DNA of 64,000 nucleotides, taken from Tupaia tana. Its lineage: Eukaryota > Chordata > Mammalia > Scandentia > Tupaiidae. Location: assembly GCA_026018925.1 (NCBI GenBank), contig JAKSZU010000029.1, positions 12,919,863 to 12,983,862 on the forward strand, given 5' to 3'. A program made the position numbers and the translations under genes. The notes under the pieces are model-generated. The model was given only the letters and a program-made list of their open reading frames with translations, ran no database searches and was not told the DNA's origin. The stretch's first letter is position 1. Each line of letters opens with the position of its first letter. Below are positions 56,331-64,000 of this stretch, in pieces.

Positions 56331-57410
56331 TATTTATTTATTTATTTATTTTTGTATATACATTAAATTGCATTGTTTAGCTTACAATGTGAGCATTTCA
56401 ATATGTGATCATTTCTCTCCAGTCCCATTGATCAAAATATCTTCAACTGATAACACCACATTTCCCCATCCCATCAATGTTCTACCTCCATATCCCTTCT
56501 CCAAATGTCCTTCATTAGACCCCCCCTCCTACACATACACCTCATCTGACATTCACACCCATCTCTTGTGTTTGTACAACCGTTGGTCAATCAGTTTCAG
56601 TCATAGAGTGCAGACATTCGGTATATGTTAAGTGGGGACATAGAATGTCTCTCCTTCATAGCCTGGCTTGCCTCACTCAGCAGTAAATCTTCCATATTTT
56701 TCCACTTTCTGTCAAAAGCCAGGGTTTTATTGGTTTTTATGGCTGAGTAGTATTCCATAGAGTATATGTGCCACAGTTTTTCATTCCATTCCTCCATACG
56801 GGGGCATTTGGGTTGGTTCCATGACTTAGCAATCACGAATAGTACCACAATAAACATCGATGTGCAAGCACTTTTCCAATGAATAATTCTTCTGTTCTTT
56901 GGGTAGATACCAAGGAATGGGATTGCTGGATCATATGGAAGATCTATTTGTAGATTTTTGAGGAATCTCCAAATTATTCTCCACAGTGGCTGGACCAATT
57001 TACATTCCCACCAGCAGTGTAAAAGAGTTTCCCTTTCACCACACCCCTGCCAACACTTATCATTTTTTGTTTTTTTAATCTTAGACATTTTGACTGGGGT
57101 TAGGTGGTATCTCAATGTTGTTTTTATATGCATTTCCCTTACGATGAGGGATGTTGAACATTTTTTCATATGCATTTTGGCTATTCGTATGTCATCTTTA
57201 AAGTGTTTTATTCAACACCTTCTCAAGTGGGATTACATTAGACTAAGAGGATTCTGCATGGCAAAAGACACAGTAATTAGTGTGAATCGACAGCCCTCAG
57301 AATGGGAAAATATTTTTGTAAATTCTGCATCAGATAAGGGACTGATAACCAGAATACACAAGGAATTAAAGAAGCTGTTTGGAAAAAAGATGATCAACCC
57401 TATTAAAAGA
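56331..57410 (-). mobile_element. 5'-truncated, 5'-inverted L1 (type X)
   Basis: From its T-rich 3' end through the type-X 3' UTR and the ORF2 C-terminus to about 57222 it reads on the minus strand. 57223-57410 is the adjoining upstream ORF2 segment in opposite orientation. The 16-bp target repeat of the host SINE flanks the element. Confidence 0.93.
56597..57410 (-). pseudogene. Truncated and inverted L1 ORF2 C-terminus
   Basis: The minus-strand frame 57175-56597 has '[19 protein letters not shown]', and the plus-strand part at 57223-57410 has '[20 protein letters not shown]'. These two are adjacent in intact ORF2, so almost nothing was lost at the inversion point. Confidence 0.9.
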
Positions 57411-57419
57411 TGGACATGG

Positions 57420-58265
57420 GGGACCAGCAGTTAGCGTAATGGCTATGTCGCTGGACTCCCATGTAGTCGACCGCAGTTCATGTCCCAGACCTGGTGGCTT
57501 AAAAACTCGTGCCGGGCACGTGTGCGTGCGTGCCCAAGATCCTGAGAGGAAGAAAGTGGTCAGATACGGAGGATATATTGCTGAGTGAAGTAAGCCAGGC
57601 TATGAAAGAAAGATATTGTATGTATCCACTCAATATATACTGACTATCAGCACTCTATAATAGAGAGCAAAAAATTGGAGGAAATAAAAGCAGTGAAGGT
57701 ACTTAATGAAAATAGGACAGTGTGGAATGGGGGAAGTGAAGAGAAGAGGATAGAGAAAGATAACAAGTGAACAATAGAGAGGCAGGACGTTAGTGAGAAA
57801 CAGATACGGCTTATGAACTGTTGATGTTGACATGTATAGTATTCTCAACTGGATTGGTCTGAGAAGTATTTCATGATGGGCAAAGTATTTATACAAGCAA
57901 AATGAGAAATAGCAATTGACTGTTTTCAAAAATAATTAGAATAATAATAATAATGATTGGGGAAAACATAGAAAAGATATTGAATGTTGAAGTGGGGAGA
58001 TTAATGTCTCTGTACTGACTGACATGCATGGCATTCCCTTTTGAAAAAGCAATGTAATACACTGTAAAGTTATATGTAATTCAATGTAATATAAAGAAAA
58101 ATATGATGATAATAAAAAATAAAAAAAAAAAATCCTGAGAGGAGAACGGAGGAGAAGGGATTGCGGCATGGCCATCCCCCCTGGGGGGTGATTTCTCTCT
58201 TTCTGTCTCTCTGTCTGTCTGGCGAGCACACGCGCCCTATAGCAAAAACCTCTCCAAAAAAAAAA
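57420..58265 (+). repeat. Young SINE-L, split by an L1 3' end
   Basis: The head (57420-57550) and body (58132-58265) of a near-consensus forward SINE. It duplicated 'atggacatgg' (57410-57419 and 58266-58275), which is itself the right-hand target repeat of the L1 at 56331. Confidence 0.9.
57551..58131 (+). mobile_element. 5'-truncated L1 3' end (type Y), innermost insertion
   Basis: Begins in the last codons of ORF2 ('gaaagtggtcagatacggagg') and ends in the type-Y 3' UTR and A tail. Flanked by 'atcctgagagga' at 57539-57550 and 58132-58143. Confidence 0.93.
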
Positions 58266-58612
58266 ATGGACATGGTGTCTTTAAAATCATGCCAGACACA
58301 TGTGGGTGCATGCCATGAGATCCTGGGAGGATAATGGAGAAGAAGGGATTGCAACCTGGTAAACCACCCTGGGGGTAGATTTCTCAATTTCTCTCTCACT
58401 ATGTCTCTCTTCACCCTGTGATCACACATGTCCTAAAGCAAAAATGTCTCAAAACCAAAAATCAGAACTTTTGAATATTTAAATTAAGCTTGAGCATTAA
58501 GAAATTAGACCAGAATAATTACATGGAGAATGGAGCATTAAAGACATACATAACAATAGTTAAATAAGAAACAAAAAATGAACTATTTTTAAAATCTTAA
58601 AACATAATTTGG

Positions 58613-58868
58613 GGACCAGCAGTTAACGTAATGGCTCTGTCACTGGACTCCCACGTAGTTGACCGCGGTTCGCGTCCCTAACCCAGTGGCTTAAAACTCA
58701 CGCCATGTGCATGTGCGTGCATGCCCAAGATCCCGAGAGGAGAATGGAGGAGAAGGGATTGTGCATGGCCATCCCCCCTGGGGGGTTATTTCTCTCTTTC
58801 TGTCTCTCTCTCTCTGGCAAGCGCATGCACCCTATAGCAAAAACCTCTCAAAAAAAAAAAAAAAACAT
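58613..58868 (+). repeat. Young SINE-L with target duplication
   Basis: 'ggggaccagcagttaacgtaatggctctgtcac', 'gaccgcggttcgcgtccc', 'gcaaaaacctctc' and a run of A. Flanked by 'aacataatttg' and 'aacattatttg'. Absent in copy A. Confidence 0.9.
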
Positions 58869-59199
58869 TATTTGAAGTAATATTCTTTTAAAAGCTGAGA
58901 ATTTTCAAATGGAAAATAAACAATTATGAAGACCAATTAATTGCAGGGAAAAATGTGTTTGCAAGTTAGAAGATATGGTAAGAAGATATGGCGAAGTCAA
59001 TAATTGACTAGAAGTTCTGAATTCAATGTTTTATTGTTAAAAAAACATATTTAAAAACAACTTTTTTTCAGAGTTAATGTAGCAGTGTATAAAACTATAC
59101 ACAAGAGACTAAAAAGTTCCAGAAATTTGCCAAATGGTCAAGAAGCTAACAAGCCAGATGCTATTTATCTATTTCTTATTCTTTAAAGAATGTGTTAGG

Positions 59200-59203
59200 T
59201 AAT

Positions 59204-59242
<39 letters not shown>

Positions 59243-59392
59243 GTGTTTAATTTGCAACAGGGCATGTGTTCTCACCAGATAGATAAGGGCCGGGGGAGTT
59301 AGAAAGCAAGTCATAAAGTCTGAGATTTGAGCCATGATCAGCCATGTGAGAGTCCAGCACCTTAGTTACCATGCCACTGCTGACACAGATAG
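59200..59392 (-). repeat. SINE-S with (ATT)n
   Basis: ATT run at 59208-59242, 'gcaacagggcatgtgttctcacc' and 'gaaagcaagtcataaagtc'. Paralogue of 26060. Confidence 0.7.
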
Positions 59393-59435
59393 ATTATATT
59401 TTAAGGTTTCAAAATAGGGAAAATAAAAAAGTCAT

Positions 59436-61262
59436 AGCCAAAGAAATTATAAGATACCTAGGAATAAAACTAAGCAAGAAACTTAAGGACCTCTATAAGG
59501 AAAACTATGAAACTATTTAAAAGGAAATTTAAAAAGACACAAAAAGGAAAAACATTCCATCTTCTTGGTTTGAAAGAATTAATATAATTAACCTGGCAAT
59601 CCTACCCAAATTAACCTAGATATTTAATGCAATCCCTGTAAAATTACAAGAGACAATCTTCACAGATCTAGAAAAGACAATCATAGAATTTGTCTGAAAT
59701 CATAAAAAATGATGTATTGCCAAAGCCATCCTGCACAAGAAGAGTGGAGTGGGTGGCATCTCTCTTCTTGACCCCAAAATATATTATAAAGCTGTGATAA
59801 GCAAAACAGCATGGTATTGGCACAAAAACAGACATGAAGGCCAATGAGACAGAGTGAAGACCCCAGAAATAAACCCCCAAACATTCAACCAACTTACCTT
59901 TTACAAAGGGTACCAATCAATCTAGTGGGAAAAGGAAAACCTCTTTAGCAAATGGTGCTGGAAAAACTGGGTATCCACCTATAAAAAGATGAATCTGAAT
60001 TCCTATCTATCACCATTAACAAAAATCAACTCAAAGTGTATCAGAGATCTAAACCTAAGGCTACAAACTATAATAGTAGTGCTGGAAAACACTGGGAAAA
60101 CTCTGGAAACATTGGGGTAGGAACTTCTTAAGCAAGACCTTCAAAGCACAGGCAATAATTTCCAAAATAGACAGGTGGGATTATATCCAATTAAAAAGTT
60201 TCAGCACAAAAGAGGACACAGTAATTAGCGTGAATCAACAACCCTCAAAATGAAAGAGAATTTTTGTTAACTATGTCTCAGATAAGGGACTGATAACCAG
60301 AATACACAGGGAACACAACTAATCTGGAAGAAAATGATTAACCCAATTAAAAGATAGAAAAATGAGCTGAATAAACAACTGTCTAAGGAAGACATATGAA
60401 CAGCCAAAATGAAAAAATGCTCAACATCTCTCATTGCAAGGGAGATGCACATCAAAACCACAATGAGATACCACCTAACCCCAGTCAGAATGGCGAAGAT
60501 TAAAAAATAAATAAATAAGTGCTGGAGGGGATGTGGTAAAAGGGGAACACTCCCACAGTGTTGGTGAGAATGTCAATTGGTCCAGCCACTGTGCAAAACA
60601 TTATGGGGATTCCTCAAAAACCTTCAAATAGAGCTACCATTTAATCCAGCAATTCCACTCCTGGGTATCTACCCAAAGAACAGGAGAATGCTCTGATAGA
60701 AAAGAGCTTGGACAACTACATTTATTGCAGCATTACTCATGATTGCTAAGACTTGGAACCAACCCAAATGTCCACAAAGAGATGAATGGATTGAAAAAGG
60801 GTGGCACCCATACTCCATGGAATACTACTTACCCGTAAAAAACAAGACCCTAGCATTTGATAGGAAGTGGATGAAACGGAAAATATATTACTCAGTGAAA
60901 CAAGTCAGGCTATGAAACAGAGACATGTATCTCTCCACTTAACATATACTGACTGACTACACTCTATGATAGAGACTGAATAACTGGAGGCCATAAAAGC
61001 ATTAAAAATTGTTATGTACACTGAGGACAAAGTAGAAGGAGGGTGGGAGACAAGAAGAGTGCAGGAAGGAAAATTTGGGAAAAAATGGAAAAGACATTTG
61101 TGAGACCCAGACATGATTTGTTGCCTGTTTGTGATGTCATGTGTAGTATTCTCAACTCACCTGCTCTGTGGTGTATATCATGGTGGGTAAAATCTCTTTA
61201 CAAAGTAAATGATGTATAATGATTAAATGTATAAATAATAGTAATAAATAAAATGAATAGCA
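59436..61262 (+). mobile_element. 5'-truncated, decayed L1
   Basis: ORF2 sequence from the region after the RT motif ('aagatacctaggaataaaactaag') through 'gtgctggaggggatgtgg' (the Cys-rich end) to about 60985, then a 3' UTR and A-rich tail to about 61262. No frame is open for long, so it is older than the other L1s here. Confidence 0.88.
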
Positions 61263-61299
61263 AAATAGTCATCAGGACTCTGTGCTAAAAGTTGATCTA

Positions 61300-61403
61300 C
61301 GGCAGGACCTGAAGATGGCACAAAAGTTACTTCACTGGACTCTTACATAGTGAACTGTGGTTGAATCCCAGACCCATTGGCTTAAAACTCATGCTGAGCA
61401 CTT

Positions 61404-61454
<51 letters not shown>

Positions 61455-61620
61455 AAAAATCCTGAGAGGAAAGTGGGGGAGAAAGGATTGTAATGTGACC
61501 ATCCCTCCTGTGGGTGGTGATTTCTTATTTTCTGTCTTTCTGTCTCTGTCTTTCTGTGTCTTGGGTGAGCACACTCAAACTATAACAAAATTCTCTCTCT
61601 AAAATCAAACAAACAAAAAC
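61300..61620 (+). repeat. SINE-L with (TG)n expansion
   Basis: 'caggacctgaagatggcacaaaagttacttcactgg', a pure TG run of about 20 repeats at 61410-61453 in place of the usual 'gtgtgcgtgc', and an (AAAC)n tail. Confidence 0.85.
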
Positions 61621-61654
61621 TTGTCTGTGGCTTCATCCCATTTGGCCAGTAAGT

Positions 61655-61905
61655 GCTTTTTTCAGAGAGTGATTTCTGCTATACCATGTGTGTGCTCACT
61701 GGAAAAACAGAGACACACAGCAAGAAATCACCTCCCAAAGAGAATGATCATCCCACAATAATTTCTCCTTAATTTTCCTGGGATTTTGGGCACCCATGCA
61801 CACTCATGAGGAAGGAATTTCAAGCTGCATGGTCAGAGACTTGAACCATGGTTAGCAATGTGTGAGTCTAGCAACTTAATCACAATGGCACTCAATGATC
61901 AAAGT
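61655..61905 (-). repeat. SINE-L, reverse
   Basis: 'cagagagtgatttctgctataccatgtgtgtgc', 'cctgggattttgggcaccc' and a head complement ending 'caatgatc'. Confidence 0.7.
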
Positions 61906-62477
61906 TTTGTGGGTACTAACAACATTAAGAAGTACAAATATTAATACTGGTTTTGTGATACAAGCACTTTGGACCTCTCTTGGTCACAAAATTACAAAGC
62001 TTGTTGTCTCAGGATGGGATGATCCCCAGGGCTTTACTTGGCCATTATAAAATAATAAAGCCTGGGGGGGTAGAAAAAGAGACAAAATATGTTTTTCCCA
62101 AATTGGTTTTCACCAAAATGAAGGGTGACAGGTGCAGAGCCCCAGGGCAGAGAGATCCCCAGAGCTCCTGGATAGGACTTAAGTGAAACAGTAAAAAGTC
62201 AGGAAAGTCACAGCTTCTCTGATTAGGCGTGAGTCTCAGCACCATGGTTCCTGTAGAAATGCCTTTTTTAATGCTTCTAGATATGCCCTTGTCTGTCATG
62301 CCAGTCTGGCACAAGATTTGGACATGTTGAAGGCAGATGGAGGAAGTGAGAATCCCCTGTACCCTCCACAGAGTTGCCTCTCCCAACTGAGGTCCGAGCC
62401 TACAGACACCATACAGTTCCATCTCCTTCTCAGCTCACATACATAGGGGTTTTTACCTGTGTTGGGCCGGCTCAGAC

Positions 62478-62695
62478 ATGCCATTACTTTTGACCAGTCT
62501 CTTGCTGCTTCTGCAGCCTTTACAAATGGCATGTGAGATGACACACATTAACTGTCGTACATACATGAAGCCAAGTGTCTACAAGGATGGGGATCTGGTA
62601 CTGGCTGGGTTTTTCCCTCTTCATGGCATGGTGGAACAAGATATACTTGTGCACAATTATCTGATAAGGCCAACTCAAGAAGTGACAGATGATTG
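62478..62695 (+). CDS. V2R exon 1, second gene copy (partial gene)
   Basis: ATG 62478 opens a frame with a strongly hydrophobic signal peptide ('MPLLLTSLLLLLQPLQMACE') and the class C receptor start 'KPSVYKDGDLVLAGFFPLHG'. It ends 'gattg' at the donor 'gtaag', in the same phase as the exon at 23680. No lesion is visible, unlike the other copy as a whole. The remaining exons lie outside the window, so it may be a gene or a pseudogene. Confidence 0.85.
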
Positions 62696-62973
62696 GTAAG
62701 TTGTTGGTTATATGTATCTGAAAATGTGATTATAACTGTGTAATAACATAGTTTGCATATATACGTGTGTGTGATTAATTTCACTTGAGAATATTCACAT
62801 ATGCACAGAAATGGAGAAGTACAGAATTGTGAACTCAGGATATTGTGCCATGTTATCCTCTTATTATTTTTCTTTTTCTTATTTTCAATGTTTCTCCATT
62901 TCTTTCAAGAGAGAAGAGAGAAACTAATATAGTTTGTTGTTCACTTTGTTAGCACTATCCCCATATTCAGTCT

Positions 62974-63249
62974 TTTTTTTTTTTTTTTTTTTTTTTTTTG
63001 GAGAGGTTTTTGCTATAGGGCGCGTGCGCTCACCAGACAGACAGAGAGAGACAGAGAGACAGAAAGTGAGAAATCACCCCCCAGGGGGTATGGTCACGCC
63101 GCAATCCCTTCTCCTCCATTCTCCTCTCGGGATCTTGGGCACGCATGCACACGCACCCGGCGTGAGTTTAAGCCACCAGGTCCGAGACTTGAACTGCGGT
63201 CGACTACGTGGGAGTCCAGCAACATAGCCATTACGCTAACTGCTGGTCC
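62974..63249 (-). repeat. Young SINE-L, reverse
   Basis: T run, 'gagaggtttttgctatagggcgcgtgcgctcacc', 'gaactgcggtcgactacgtgg', head 'ctgctggtccc'. Flanked by 'ccccatattcagtct' at 62959-62973 and 63250-63264. Copy A (24150) shows the empty site. Confidence 0.93.
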
Positions 63250-63264
63250 CCCCATATTCAGTCT

Positions 63265-63321
63265 TTTTTTTTTTTTTTTTTATCATCATATTCTTCTTTA
63301 TATTACATTGAATTACATATA
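63265..63321 (-). mobile_element. Very short L1 3'-end insertion (type Y)
   Basis: A T run followed by 'atcatcatattcttctttat' is the reverse complement of the final bases of the type-Y 3' UTR. About 40 bp plus the tail were inserted, flanked by 'cccatattcagtct' on both sides (63251 and 63322). Confidence 0.9.
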
Positions 63322-63467
63322 CCCATATTCAGTCTTTAGGAGGTTCAGAATGAGTGAAATTATTTTTACCTTAGCCCTTTTGCAACCAAGACCTGTATAG
63401 TGAGGCCCACATGCATATTGAGACACTGACCTTCTGATATAAAGTTAATGTTAGCATCAAGATGCTG

Positions 63468-63694
63468 ACTCTCCTTCATAGCCTGGCTTGCCTCACTCAG
63501 CAGTACATCTTCCATATTCTTCCACTTTCTGTCAAAAGCCAGGGCTCTGTTGGTTTTTATGGCTGAGTAGTATTCCATAGAGTATATGTGCCACAGTTTT
63601 TCAGAAGATATTTCATTCAACGGGTTGGGGAGAAATGTTCACATATTGAAATGATCTCATTGTAAGCCAAACAATATGATTGAAAGTATATACA

Positions 63695-63730
<36 letters not shown>

Positions 63731-63762
63731 TGTGAAAAAATAAAAAAGAAATAAAAAAGAAA
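63468..63762 (+). mobile_element. Very young L1 3' end with 5' inversion (type X)
   Basis: 63468-63603 is ORF2 C-terminal DNA on the minus strand, read as identical to about 9720-9856 of the young L1. 63604-63690 is the type-X 3' UTR on the plus strand. An (AAT)n and A-rich tail follows. Target repeat 'aagatgctg' at 63459-63467 and 63763-63771. Confidence 0.92.
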
Positions 63763-63859
63763 AAGATGCTGGCTCTGGGTGTTCACCACTGACTAAGGGA
63801 TTGTAGAAATGTGCTGCATACAAAAGCCATGGATATGTGAAGCCCACCACAATATATTA

Positions 63860-64000
63860 ACCAGGAAGGATGGTCATTCTTCAATTCAATCTCTATTCTC
63901 CTATCAGCATCATTTTCAAGTTACCAGGCCTGGTATAATAATATAATCAGCTATGTGGAAATCCAGAGCCTTAAAAACCATGCCATCTGTTCATCCTTTC
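63860..64000 (-). repeat. SINE fragment shared by V2R copies
   Basis: Counterpart of 24385 and 54905 in copy C. Cut by the window end. Confidence 0.65.

Larger units (their letters stand above)
56251..58455 (+). repeat. Oldest SINE-L of a four-level nest
   Basis: The head (56251-56330, 'aaaccagcagatgcgtagcag') and body (58267-58455, to 'gcaaaaatgtctc') are separated by three later insertions. The break duplicates 'tggacatggtgtcttt' (56315-56330 and 58267-58282). Confidence 0.9.
54890..59400 (+). other. Paralogous V2R intron 1 (copy B)
   Basis: Flanking and inter-repeat DNA matches copy A: 55080-55350 with 24560-24830, 55860-56000 with 25340-25480, and 58450-59390 with 25640-26310. The extra length is due to insertions. 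No exon of copy B is visible: its exon 1 side is replaced by the type-Y L1 and its exon 2 side by L1 at 59436. Confidence 0.8.
61960..64000 (+). other. Paralogous V2R 5' region (copy C)
   Basis: 61960-62477 matches 23110-23679, 62478-62695 is exon 1, and 62696-63880 matches 23889-24400 once three insertions are removed. The gene continues beyond the window, so whether it is functional cannot be judged. Confidence 0.88.

Noticed and set aside
61410..61453. ORF with a (CV)n protein repeat
   Set aside because: It is a translated TG microsatellite inside a SINE.
4737..63249. Functional tRNA genes suggested by A- and B-box-like sequences
   Set aside because: All occur as the head of repeated SINEs with A-rich tails, and none can fold into a full cloverleaf with an intact acceptor stem.

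Overview
The window looks like nuclear DNA of a placental mammal. It holds several ORF1+ORF2 L1 (LINE-1) elements, dozens of tRNA-derived SINEs, a retrocopied mammalian gene, a probable retroviral LTR and exons of a type-2 vomeronasal receptor (V2R) gene. I saw no Alu, B1 or B2 elements, so primates and mouse-like rodents are unlikely, but I cannot name the species. No prokaryotic genes, operons, CRISPR arrays or intact host protein-coding genes were found.

Layout. 1-5.4 kb: SINE-rich DNA with a CEBPZOS-like retropseudogene and an unrecognised 115-codon ORF. 5.5-22.2 kb: a block of L1 elements, all on the minus strand. An older full-length L1 (6.28-9.37 kb plus 15.55-22.17 kb) is split by a young full-length L1 (9.37-15.55 kb) whose ORF1 and ORF2 are both intact. 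Both carry tandem 5'-UTR monomers: the young one has one 238-bp unit and three 129-bp units, and the old one has about 20 units of about 216 bp (about 4.2 kb). 22.2-22.7 kb: a probable solo LTR. 23.68-42.27 kb: a six-exon V2R pseudogene on the plus strand, with introns full of SINEs. 42.5-45.4 kb: an ORF1-only 'half-LINE' (HAL1-like) with its own 5' repeats and two successive 3'-UTR-like segments. 48.9-54.9 kb: a decayed full-length L1 on the plus strand. 54.9-64 kb: DNA paralogous to the 5' part of the V2R locus. It represents at least two further copies, the last with an intact-looking exon 1 at 62.48-62.70 kb that continues beyond the window.

Relationships. V2Rs are class C GPCRs of vomeronasal sensory neurons and typically sit in tandem arrays of genes and pseudogenes, which is what is seen here. 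The mobile elements can be ordered in time from target-site duplications and nesting. The best case is at 56.25-58.45 kb, where four insertions lie inside one another. Paralogous copies of the V2R locus supply empty-site comparisons for several insertions.

All coordinates of decayed repeats are approximate. Assignments rest on reading the sequence and on family knowledge, not on database searches.
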